A stretch of DNA of 64,000 bases from Phytopythium helicoides (taxonomy: Eukaryota; Oomycota; Peronosporomycetes; Pythiales; Pythiaceae), in assembly GCA_024867545.1 (NCBI GenBank), contig JANFNE010000010.1, forward strand, positions 868,001 to 932,000, in the 5' to 3' direction. Position 1 is the first letter of the stretch; every line of letters starts with the position of its first letter. The position numbers and the translations under genes are program-made. Positions 49,181 through 58,583 of the stretch are shown in pieces. The notes under the pieces were generated by a model, which made no database searches, had not been told where the DNA came from, and saw only the letters and a list, made by a program, of their open reading frames with translations.

Positions 49181-49507
49181 TGTAAATAAACTTCGTATGC
49201 CGATTCGCCACGTGAACTGACACATTCGACGCTTCAACAGTCGCTTCGAATCGAGCCGCGATGGCTTCATAGAGCTCTAGATAGATGGATCGAGTCGAGG
49301 AAAGATCGTAAATCGCGAAATCAGCATTTCCGACCTCCGTCACTTGCGTCCAGCGCCTTTCAGCACCTCTGTTCCTCTCCTCCTCTTGCTTGCCCGCCTC
49401 TTCGTCGGTGCCGCTTCGCACGCTTTTCCCTCAAGCCATGCCACCAACGAGCTTCACCACGACGATCCATTTGCTTTGACCATTCAACCACATACCAACT
49501 CGCCACC
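49181..49507. promoter_or_regulatory. 3' end of myotubularin and 5' region of orphan copy 2
   Basis: The right arm of the inverted duplication starts at 49240, so the leader and promoter of orphan copy 2 match those of copy 1 (43131-43412). Only about 60 bp of unique sequence separate the myotubularin stop from the arm. Confidence 0.5.
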
Positions 49508-49873
49508 ATGTCTTTCTCCAGCATCAGCTCGACGTCGACTTTGACTTCAACGATGTCTTCAGCCTTCCCTGGTTGGTGGTGTTTTAGCGAAGAGATGGAG
49601 AATTCCTTCCCAGCGAGCGACGACGAGTTGGAGGACGACGGAGAGCTAGCGCGCGTCGAACTTGGCGTGAATCTTGCGGATGCATTTGAGGACACACACG
49701 AGACTTCGGGTCTCAAGGCTCCAAGAACTCGGTCTGCAACTTTTTCCCGTCCCCAACAACGGAGATTTCGCAGCGTGCCACTGGCGATCGACAGCACACA
49801 CAAGTCGGTCGAGCCATCCCCCATGATCGCGTTCCTGTATGCGTTTGAGCGCCTTCAGCTCGTCTACTCGTGA
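49508..49873 (+). CDS. Orphan 121-aa protein, copy 2 of the duplicated pair
   Basis: Partner of 42756-43130. Same start (MSFSSISSTSTLTSTMSS) and end (FLYAFERLQLVYS). Substitutions include VFPGWWS to AFPGWWC, ENPFP to ENSFP, and loss of one HET triplet. It is convergent with PEAMT copy 2 (150 bp between stops), exactly as in copy 1. No known domain. The start ATG sits in a good context (caccATGt). Function unknown. Confidence 0.65.
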   Translation: MSFSSISSTSTLTSTMSSAFPGWWCFSEEMENSFPASDDELEDDGELARVELGVNLADAFEDTHETSGLKAPRTRSATFSRPQQRRFRSVPLAIDSTHKSVEPSPMIAFLYAFERLQLVYS

Positions 49874-50023
49874 ACAGAACAGAACGTCCACCCCACACAT
49901 ACACATCCTCGTCACATCCTCGGCAGGTCACCTCGCGGCTACTGTTCATAGCGAAACATCAAAGTATAAATTCACTCACATCACAACTCCTAGTTGACCC
50001 ACTAAAGCCTCCTCTCGCGACGT

Positions 50024-51517
50024 CTACATTGGCTTGCGCGCGAAGAAGAGACCCCACTTCTGGTCGCCTTCAGCACAACGAGTCAGCTTGGCGCGCCAAC
50101 CACCGACGATATCGGCAAAGTCCTGAGCCGACGTCTCACGCACAAACTCCTCCTCCTGCGCAAGCGTACGCTCCAGCTCCTCCTTGAGCACTCCCACGAA
50201 CTGTTCCGTGCGGTCCTGTGCCTCCACGTTCTCAAAGCCCACATCCTCCAGCACCTTGCCGTACGCAACCGGAGAGAGCAGGTGGTATCCACGGCTAGCC
50301 ACGTACGCGTCAAAGTGGGGCGTGCCAGGCTGTTCGCCACGGCAGTAGTCCGAGATGAGCACACGACCGCCGGGCTTGAGCCACTTGTAGAACTTGGCGA
50401 AGAGCGCACGCTTGTCGGCAATGTGCAGGATTGTGTCGCGAGAGTACACGACGTCGAAGGACGCGTCCGGGTATTCCTTGGTGGTCGCATCACAGATCTC
50501 GAACTCGACGTCGAGTGCCAGTGCGTCGGCCTTCATGGAGCTCTCGAGCGCGCGGTGCACCATGTTGGTCGACAGATCGATGCCGACGACCGAGACGCCA
50601 AACTGCCGTGCCATGTAGAAGTCTCCGCCGCCGATGCCACATCCGACGTCCAGCACTCGCTCACCCTTCTGCAGCTCTAGCTTCTCGACGAACTCGGTCG
50701 TGGTGTGCTGTCCTCCAGTGCTGACATAACCCTCACCAAAGATCTTCTCGTATCGCGTAATGCTCTTGTCCGAGTACTGCTGCTGGTCGAGGAACTTCTG
50801 GAACGTCGACACTTCAGCACCAGCCTCCTTCGGCTGCACCATCTTGGTGAACGTGAAGCAGACCTGACCATTGTTCTTCTTGATCTTGCGGTAGGCAGCA
50901 ACGCTGCTCGAAGACTCGAGTGACAGGTAGCCGAGACCATTGGAGCTCGTCTCGTCCGAGGTGACAGAGCCAAAGGCACCGACGTAGAAGCTCGGGTGGC
51001 GGTAGTACGTTGGGTTGGAACTGCGCTTGATGTTACCCGACTGGCGGAAGCATGACTCGCGGAAGAAGATCTTGCCTCCGGGACGCAACATGCGCACGGT
51101 CTTGGCTGCGAATTCGTGTACCTCCTCGTCTGACAGGTACATGAAAACCCAGTTGGAGAAGATGATGTCGAAGGAGTGGTCTGGGGCCTCGAAATCGACC
51201 ACGTCCTCGCAGACGAACGACACGTGTGCCAGATGTCCATTCGCCGCTACGTTGGCCTTGTGGAAATCGTGCATGAACTCGACGGCCGTGACCGACTTGG
51301 CCGTCTGGGCCAGCAGACCCGTGTATCGGCCGATGCCAGCCGCGAGCTCCAGCACATCCTTGCCAGCCATGTTGGGAGCCTTGTTCATGATCTCTGGAAT
51401 CTCGAGCTCTCCCAGCTGCTTGGCGTTCGAGTCGAGCATCATGGTCTCAATAGTCGCGGTTGTACTGTACTCCTCCCAGTAGACTTTCATGCGCTGGCGT
51501 GTGACGTCGATGGTCAT
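50024..51517 (-). CDS. Phosphoethanolamine N-methyltransferase, copy 2
   Basis: 497-aa near-copy of 41113-42606 with the same two SAM-binding domains (VLELAAGIGRYTG and VLDVGCGIGGGDFYMA). Differences are scattered and mostly conservative (for example KAYWEEH to KVYWEEY, NWIF to NWVF, VRDF to VHEF, SGDVK to SGNIK). None hits a methyltransferase motif, so both copies should be active. The ATG at 51517 is the conserved start. The same frame is open upstream for 106 codons, but that sequence is a repeat and not shared with copy 1, so I exclude it. Confidence 0.93.
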   Translation of the reverse strand: MTIDVTRQRMKVYWEEYSTTATIETMMLDSNAKQLGELEIPEIMNKAPNMAGKDVLELAAGIGRYTGLLAQTAKSVTAVEFMHDFHKANVAANGHLAHVSFVCEDVVDFEAPDHSFDIIFSNWVFMYLSDEEVHEFAAKTVRMLRPGGKIFFRESCFRQSGNIKRSSNPTYYRHPSFYVGAFGSVTSDETSSNGLGYLSLESSSSVAAYRKIKKNNGQVCFTFTKMVQPKEAGAEVSTFQKFLDQQQYSDKSITRYEKIFGEGYVSTGGQHTTTEFVEKLELQKGERVLDVGCGIGGGDFYMARQFGVSVVGIDLSTNMVHRALESSMKADALALDVEFEICDATTKEYPDASFDVVYSRDTILHIADKRALFAKFYKWLKPGGRVLISDYCRGEQPGTPHFDAYVASRGYHLLSPVAYGKVLEDVGFENVEAQDRTEQFVGVLKEELERTLAQEEEFVRETSAQDFADIVGGWRAKLTRCAEGDQKWGLFFARKPM

Positions 51518-51670
51518 GAAGGAGCGGTCGCTTGAAGGCTTGGTGCTCGGAGGTGGATGGGGTGTCTTGGGCCGGTCAAGTCCGGGAATGAGCTTGATCG
51601 CAATGGGCTTGGAGGCAGGAGCTCTTCGCAGTGTTGAAGGTAGACATGCCCAGGAGCCATCGTCGGAGCG

Positions 51671-51920
51671 AGTTCGAAAAAGTCGACGAAGGCTCAAGTC
51701 GATGCGCCATTGGCAATGCCTCTTTGCTCTGTGCATCAATCTGTTGGTTTCCACACGGATTGATGCACGGGAGCACCACATTTCATGTGCTGCGACCTGC
51801 TGCCAGCAGGTTCGAAAGAGTCGACGACGCCTCAAGGCGATCCGTCATTGGCGATGACTCAGGGAGCTTGAAGTCGCGCATCAATCGAACCGATTGATGC
51901 ACGGATGCACTGCTATGATT
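51671..51920. repeat. Two ~110-bp direct repeats, each with a palindrome core
   Basis: Copies at about 51671-51783 and 51810-51920 share TTCGAAA(A/G)AGTCGACGA followed by a CTCAAG(T/G)CGAT stretch, and both contain an inverted repeat around GATTGATGCACGG. In copy 1 the arms are GTGCATCAATC (51731-51741) and GATTGATGCAC (51758-51768). In copy 2 they are GCATCAATCG (51878-51887) and CGATTGATGC (51891-51900). The array lies directly upstream of PEAMT copy 2 and is absent at copy 1. Confidence 0.7.
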
Positions 51921-53445
51921 TGCTCCAATAGCGTGTTCGAGAAAACCTGATAATTTTGGATTATCAGCATCGGCACACTCTTGACCATCAACATCCCAAG
52001 CGAACGCATGTTTTGGCTGGTATTCATGCGACCGAGCCGGCAAATGGAGATGAGGTCGACACGGACATGTTGATCGGATTTAAATAGGCGAGGCAGCGAT
52101 TCCTACCTTCCTGCTGCGTGCGCTCATATTGCGTGGCGCTGAGGGTTCGAGAATGCATCCATCAAATATCGGTAGCCGACGAACCTTGGCGCCAGCCAAG
52201 GGGCATTTAGGCAAGCAACTTTGCATACTGCATCGAATGTAATGTGCCGCTAAGCATCTTGCTAAGCATCTACTGGTGCATCTTTAAAGCGTTTGAGATG
52301 GGTGCCAAAGAGCGCAGGAGAGGAGCAAGATGCAGTTTATGTGCACATTCATGCACCGGAACAAGTAGAGCTCAACTTCCTATATTTGAATTCGAAGACC
52401 AGTCGATCACCAGTGCGATCACAGCGAGCTTGAAATACTCGATTGTGCCCCCATTGGATCATCATTTATGCTTTGAACTTGCAATCACAAACTTGTCTAC
52501 GCCAACGAGTACATGGAGGGTTTGCTGAGAGCCTTTGCCGTGGTGACCATGATCTAGCTCCGATTGCATCAAGAAAATCTAACATGTGATAGCTCAATCG
52601 TGTCACCCATATGGACTGTACTAGCTGTACTTCGTCGCCTCCATTGCAGATTATCACAGCCTCATGCATTGCATTCATCACTACCACCACCATTCGGCGT
52701 GTGGGTGCCGCTCGTCGATACGCAATTACCTCCACTAAGACACGGGGTACCTACCAAGCTGACCAATGGACCACATTTCCAGCTTTATTTCCATTGACAT
52801 CCTGTGCGTCGAGTCTCGAGGCAAGTGTGCCCAGTTGCTCGCCATTTAGCTTGGTGAGCGTGTTTGTGTCCTTTTGACATAGCCAACGGCCCGAAAAAGA
52901 TAGCACCCAGTCTACAACCTCTTAGTGCCGACACCCTCAACATGGAGTGGGAGTTTTCCTACTATCCGGAAAGCCGGTGTTACCCTGCCATGTTGTGCAA
53001 CACGACGTCGCCGAAGGAGTATGTGGGACCTCGGCGATGATCGTTTGTAAAATATCTATGAACCAGGCACAATGATGGGAGAGCTGGCCTCAGAGACATT
53101 GATGACCGGAACCTCGTGACCTCCAATGGTGCACAGCACTCGCCGATGCTTCACGGTGCAGTCGAGAGCTACGACGGAGCGTCAAAGCACTTCAACATAC
53201 TCAACCAGAATGTTGTACGAATGTTGTTCTTGTCCAGCTGGGACACCAATCACTTTTTACAATGTTATTCCCACAGGTTATCAAATATAAAAGCAACAAA
53301 TCAACCACTCTCTCCTTCCCTCTGCATTCACTTATACAATGTATGCGTTTCAAGCAGATCCTGCCCGCTCACCTCGTCCCGTGCATGGCTCACTTTTTCG
53401 AGCCTTCCGACTGCGGGATATGGCAGTTGGCGGTCGCTGGCGAAG
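51921..53445. other. Intergenic, upstream of TPS/TPP
   Basis: No gene is recognisable in 1.5 kb. GCTCACTTTTTCG at 53390-53402 resembles the oomycete initiator and lies about 45-55 nt before the TPS/TPP ATG at 53446. Confidence 0.45.
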
Positions 53446-56400
53446 ATGAGCGGCGAGCTGGCGAAGCTGCTGGTGGACGCCGAGGCGCACGACGAGGAGC
53501 TAGCGGAGCAGCAGATGCAGCTGGAGGCGCAGGCGCAGGCGCAGGCGCTGGAGCTGGCGGGCGACGCCGACGCTCGCGACGGCAGCGAGGGCGACGGAGC
53601 GGAGGACGCGAGCGCCATTGACGCGTACGACGCGCGGGACGACGTGATGGCCGCGCCGCGCCACGTGCTGCGCCGTCGGAGCTCGTCGGACGACTCTGAG
53701 GCGGGTGATGCGGTCGAGGGCCAGCGAGACAGCTCGTCGAGCAGCGCGACGGAGAGGGGCCGCGCCGACTCGCTGCAGCAGAACAACTCGTACATTTCGA
53801 TGGAGGGGAGAGGCGAGGACGGAGAGCCCATTGAGCTAATGCCGGCAACGATCCCGTTGCGAACGCCGTCGCCTGCGAGCGCGGACCCTACCAACGACGA
53901 GATGCTCGAGATGAACAACGCGCGCGAGCAAGAGCTGCTGGTGAACATCCAAGAGCTGCAGCGACAACTGTCCATGGTGCAGATCCAGACGGACAAACCG
54001 CAAGAAGAGATCGTCCCGCCGATGGAGAACGACTCTCGGCGCCGCTTGATCATGGTCTCGAACCGCCTCCCGATCTCGTTCCAGAGAAACGACGCTACAG
54101 GCGAGTGGAGCTTCTCGATGAGCTCGGGCGGGCTCGTGACCGCGCTGAATGGCATTCGTGATGAGGTCCCGTTCATTTGGATTGGATGGCTTGGTGAAGA
54201 GATCGCGCACGATGAGCAGGCCAAGGTTCGCGAAAAACTGGCACAAGAATTCAACTGCGTTCCTGTGTTCCTGTCCAAGGAGATTGCAGCTCGCTACTAC
54301 AACGACTTCAGCAATGATATTCTGTGGCCAATCTTTCACTATGTGCCGCTGCCACTTTTTCGCGCGGGCAGTGAGAAGAAATTTGATTTTCGGCAATGGG
54401 ACGCGTACAAGCTTGCTAACAAACGCTTCGCACAGGCTGTGAACCAAGTGTACCGCGATGGCGACTACGTGTGGGTCCATGACTACCACTTGATGATGCT
54501 TCCGTCGCTACTGCGCAAGCGACACCCACAGTGCAAGATCGGTTGGTTTCTGCACACGCCATTCCCGACGGCCGAGATGTATCGAATGCTGCCGGTGGGT
54601 AACCAGATTCTCGAGGGGCTCCTGGGAGCGGACCTGCTCGGCTTTCACACGTACGACTACGCTCGACATTTTATCGCTGCATGTGCTCGAGTACCTGGTG
54701 CGTCAAGTTCGCCAAAGGGTGTGGAGTGCGACGACCACTTTTCTTCGGTCGGTGTGTTCCCTATCGGCATTGACCCAGACCACTTTGAGTCGATCCTGGA
54801 CTCCGATGCAACCCAGCAGCGCATCGCAGAGCTGAGTGTGAAGTTCAAGGGCTGTAAGATCATCATCGGTGTCGACCGCATGGACTACATCAAAGGAATT
54901 CCGCACAAGCTGCTAGCGATGGAGAGGTTCCTTGCGACGTGTCCCGAGTACCAAGAAAACGTCATCCTGATTCAGATCGCTGTTCCCTCGCGAACAGGAG
55001 TGCAAGAGTACCAACATCTAGCTGCCAGCGTGAACGAGATGGTGGGTCGCATCAATGGTCGATTCGGAACACTCCAGCACTCACCTGTGCATTACATCCA
55101 TCGCCCCGTGTCACCGACGGAGCTGGTGGCATTGTACAATTTAGCAGATGTTTGTCTGGTGACGTCGATTCGTGATGGCATGAATCTTGTAAGTCACGAA
55201 TACGTGATGTGTCAAAGTCGTCCGTGTCCGTCGCGAGACGGCCCTGGTGTGCTAGTTTTGAGCGAGTTTGCAGGAAGTGCTCAGTCGCTTTCGGGTGCGA
55301 TCCGAGTCAATCCATGGAGCACGACCGACACTGCGAACGCGCTTGCGTATGCGTTATCTTTGCCGTTGATGGAACGCGAGTACCGTCAGACAAACCTACT
55401 TCGCTATGTGAAGACGCATACTGCCAGCTTCTGGGGCAAGAGCTTTCTCTCCGACTTGGAGTATGCTGTCGCGCGGCCGATGGCATCGTCTAAAAAGCTA
55501 GTGAAGCTGCCCACCCTGGATGTCATGCAAGCGTATGCCAAGAGCTCGAGACGCCTGCTAGTACTCGATTATGAAGGAACGCTGTTGGAGGAGACCCACC
55601 AACGCTCGACTGTTGCCCCACCAAAACCTTTTGTGAAGCGTATACTCGAGGCTCTTGCATCGGACCCGAAAAACACCGTCTTGCTGGTGAGCGGGCACGA
55701 GCGCGGAGTGATCGGCCGATGGCTGCATGACCGACGCGTTGGTGTTGTCGCCGAGTCTGGGTACTTGTACCGCCTTCCGAACGACACTGAATGGCAGGTG
55801 CTGGTGGAGGATGCGGATGAGTCAGCCTGGAAGCAGGTTGTGCGTCCAATCATGCAATACTTCACCGAGCGCACTCCCGGCAGTCACATCGAGACGAAGG
55901 AGAGCTCAATGACATGGCATTACGGAGACACTGACCCGGTGTTTGGGCCGATGCAAGGGCGTGACATGCAAGTCAATCTAGAAGACGTACTATGCAACTT
56001 GCCTCTGGAGGTCATCCAGGGTACCAACCGCGTGGAGGTGCGACTGCAGGGGATCACAAAAACGGTGATCATCGACGAGCTCGTAAAGCATGCGATGGTT
56101 GGTGAGATAATGTCGCCGCAATCATCGTCGTCTCGAGCATCGACTCGGCGCTCTTCATCTGCGGATCTCCAGCCACCGCCTTTCGATCAGAGCTCGTCGA
56201 AGCCCGTCGTGGACTTTGTGTTTTGTGCGGGCAATGGTCTCGAAGACGACGACTTGTTCACCTACTTCAAGGAGCACTCGGACTTGGCTAGCGGGACAGC
56301 GAGCAGTACAGCAGCAAGTATGGTATCTCCCGCGCGTCCTTTTAGCGGTGCAAGCGTGCCTCTCCCAGCCTCGTCCGCTCCGTCTAGCACTTTTCTAAGC

Positions 56401-56735
56401 AAGCGAGCAAGCGTCTTCACGTGTCATATCGGCGCCAACAAGACCGAGGTGCGTTGTGCTCGTCTGCTCTTGCTCGATCGACCGACCCACTGACAATCGC
56501 GTGTGCTGCAGGCCATGTACTACTTGGAACGTCCGTCCGACCTCGGCAGGTTGCTCAAAGGTTTGTCTCACTTGCCTCCAAAAGATCCAGCAATGCCCAT
56601 CTAACGTTGGCGAATGCAATAGCTCTCTCGGCCCACAGCCGCGAGGGCCACACTGGACGTGCGCCGGACGCGCCACCACTTTCACCACCAGAGCTCCCGC
56701 CGCTGCCCACTCCCGTCAAGATGCAGCAGTCATGA
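53446..56735 (+). CDS. Trehalose-6-phosphate synthase / phosphatase fusion with altered phosphatase motifs
   Basis: Makes trehalose-6-phosphate from UDP-glucose and glucose-6-phosphate. Exons: 53446-56448, 56512-56560, 56623-56735 (introns 63 and 62 nt), 1,054 aa. A long acidic/Gln-rich N-terminal segment (about 200 residues) precedes the GT20 synthase domain with RLIMVSNRLPI, WVHDYHLMMLP, WFLHTPFPTAE, IIGVDRMDYIKGIP and SIRDGMNLV, all intact. The HAD-type phosphatase domain follows, but motif I is LDYEGTL (D708 kept, the second Asp replaced by E710) and motif IV reads CAGNGLEDDDLF where active enzymes have a GDD. It may therefore be a weak or regulatory phosphatase domain. The start is the first ATG after the initiator-like site; the in-frame extension from 53116 is leader. 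Confidence 0.93.
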
Positions 56736-57213
56736 GTGAGCTCATGACGTTCGATCAGAGGCGGGCACGTGGCTTCAACGCGGCGGCAGGAGAGCAGAAG
56801 CGTGTCGGACCACCGGGAGGATGTTGCGATGATGCAGTCGCACAGTAAACGCTGGGGAATCCCACTGGCCCGAATTTTGCCTTGCCGATTGTATTGGCCG
56901 GCGCCACACGTTCTCCCAGAAGCGGCTACTAACGATTCAGCGCAGCTTGCAGCACCACTTCTACCATTATATTGCGTTTTAATAGCTAAATCCTATACCA
57001 AGTCTTTCAACTACAAAACCATATCAAAGATTATATCGAATACCAAAGGTGTCAGACACCTTGCCTCCGGACCAGGTGGCCACACGCTCGGCACTGCCAA
57101 GTGGGCACGCGGAAAGGCGCGGACAGCTACGTGGGCTGGTTAGCGTCAACCTGGCTCGGCATTCCCCGATCCGCCACCTCGAGCCCGCTTCGCCACCCCA
57201 AGCCTGCTTAAAT
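56736..57213. other. Intergenic with perfect palindrome
   Basis: AT-rich at 56960-57045. Contains AAGGTGTC/GACACCTT around a single base at 57046-57062, a perfect 17-bp palindrome. No gene is visible. Confidence 0.5.
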
Positions 57214-57444
57214 ATGTGCCCGCTGCGCTACATTCTGCTGCTGCTGTCGCTGCTGGTGGCCATGATCGGGCTATCGCAGGCCATGTCGGCCCAGGAGGTG
57301 GCCATGCTTGAGGACGACGACGAGACGAGCAAGCAGGGCGGCAAGGCGCAGAAGCAGTCGACCGTCCGCACGCTCGTCGACATGCTCAACGGCAAGTACC
57401 TGTACGACGCGTGGAAGGCCAGCCGCGCCATCAAGGCCGAGTAA
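57214..57444 (+). CDS. Small secreted or membrane-anchored protein, unknown
   Basis: 76-aa protein with a strong N-terminal hydrophobic segment (MCPLRYILLLLSLLVAMIGL, then a plausible cleavage site after SQA). An acidic stretch (MLEDDDETSKQ) and a basic C-terminus (LVDMLNGKYLYDAWKASRAIKAE) follow. It lacks an RxLR motif, and no cysteine lies outside the signal, so I do not call it an effector. It could also be a small membrane protein. The frame is well defined, the codon use is GC-rich like its neighbours, and the ATG lies just after a TTAAAT sequence. Function unknown. Confidence 0.55.
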   Translation: MCPLRYILLLLSLLVAMIGLSQAMSAQEVAMLEDDDETSKQGGKAQKQSTVRTLVDMLNGKYLYDAWKASRAIKAE

Positions 57445-57864
57445 CGTGGAGCCCAAGCGCTGTGTGTCCGCCGTGTTTGTTTCGCGAGCGCAGTGAGACC
57501 TCTCTCGCCCCGGACAGAAACGAAGAAGCTCCAGCCACGTCACGCCAGCTGGCGGGGCCTTCCCAGGACTGTGAGGGGGCCGCGCGCTCCGCGATCATGT
57601 CGAGTCGTGCCGTGCCGTGTCATGTCGTGCCGGCCTCGCTGCCTCCTCCTGCTCGATAGACTTGGCAGCGTGAGCCCATATATTTAGATGAGCTTTCTTG
57701 AGCTCTTTCAATACAAACCCCCACCACCATTGATGGAGATCTCGAGTCGCAGTTGTTCACGGGTTGTCTGAACTACCGCTGAGGAGTCTGTAGATGAAAA
57801 CGCCACTGCGGTAGCGTTCATGGAGACCATCAAGATGTGCAAATGATCCCATGGCATTCACCAC

Positions 57865-57896
57865 TCCACCACCACCACAACAACAACAACAACACT
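57865..57896. repeat. (CCA)n/(CAA)n microsatellite
   Basis: Trinucleotide run in the 3' flank of MZM1. If the unshifted MZM1 frame were used, this would be translated as a poly-valine tail, which argues against that frame. Confidence 0.85.
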
Positions 57897-57961
57897 TGAA
57901 CGCGTGGTTTTCCCTCGTATTACACTGTATGCATCTCCGCTATCCGAGCCGTGCGTGGGGC

Positions 57962-58352
57962 TCAGGCCGGGCGCTGGCAGGCGTTGCCCGAGCTGATGAC
58001 GATGGGCTCGTCCGCCTGACTTTTCCGTGATGGGCGTGAGCTCCTCGTCCTGGCGCATGGCGGCGCGCTGCGGGTCGGTGATGGTGACCTCGTATCGCGG
58101 CGCGCCCGTGCTCGGGTCCACGGCCTTCTGCCGGCCCTGCACGATGTGGTGCAGCAGCATGCCCTCGGCGTCGTCGATGCTCGCCAGCATCTCGTCCAGC
58201 GCCTCGCGGTCGCGCACCTCGCGGTTGGCCACAAAGTTCTCGCGCAGCGCCACGCGCGCCTGCGCCAGCGCGAACTCGTCGCCTCGGAACGCCTGCCGGC
58301 TGGCGCGCAGCAGCCGCCGATAGCCGCCGAGCACCTGCGCGCGCACGCTCAT
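57962..58352 (-). CDS. LYRM7: LYR-motif complex III assembly factor MZM1 / LYRM7
   Basis: Mitochondrial matrix chaperone that stabilises the Rieske Fe-S protein before insertion into complex III. The ATG at 58352 gives MSVRAQVLGGYRRLLRASRQ (LYR-type motif, here GYR), then FRGDEFALAQARVALRENF, NREVRDREALDEML and MLLHHIVQGR, as in the family. About 110 residues in, at ITEKS (58010-58025), a +1 frame change leads to ADEPIVISSGNACQRPA and a stop at 57962, a sensible end. Without it the frame runs into a microsatellite to 57858. I take the shifted end as real, so an extra base in the sequence is likely. Total about 130 aa. Confidence 0.82.
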
Positions 58353-58583
58353 GATGGTCGTCGGTTGGGTCGTAGCTCCTGGCGGGTCGATGTGATGGAT
58401 GACAGCTCGCCGCGCGACGTCACTGTCATGAAACATACGTTTAACAAGTGTATAAACCATGTCACTCTACTGAATAGGAAGCGTCGCGCGTCAATAAAGC
58501 GTGACGCCATCGATCCAATCCAATCCATTCCCGCCCTTCCCCCCACCGAGCCACTCGGAGACTTGGCGTGAGACGGATCCAGC
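58353..58583. promoter_or_regulatory. Bidirectional promoter region (MZM1 / CYB5R)
   Basis: Only 231 bp separate the two divergent start codons, so the promoters must overlap or adjoin. No named element is clear. Confidence 0.45.

Larger units (their letters stand above)
49240..51592 (-). repeat. Right arm of the ~2.4-kb inverted duplication
   Basis: Reverse-orientation partner of 41039-43412, with the same two genes in the same relative order. The arms enclose the myotubularin gene (spacer 43413-49239). Weaker similarity continues to about 51630. Confidence 0.9.

Noticed and set aside
57214..57444. RxLR or Crinkler effector
   Set aside because: No RxLR-dEER or LxLFLAK motif after the signal peptide.
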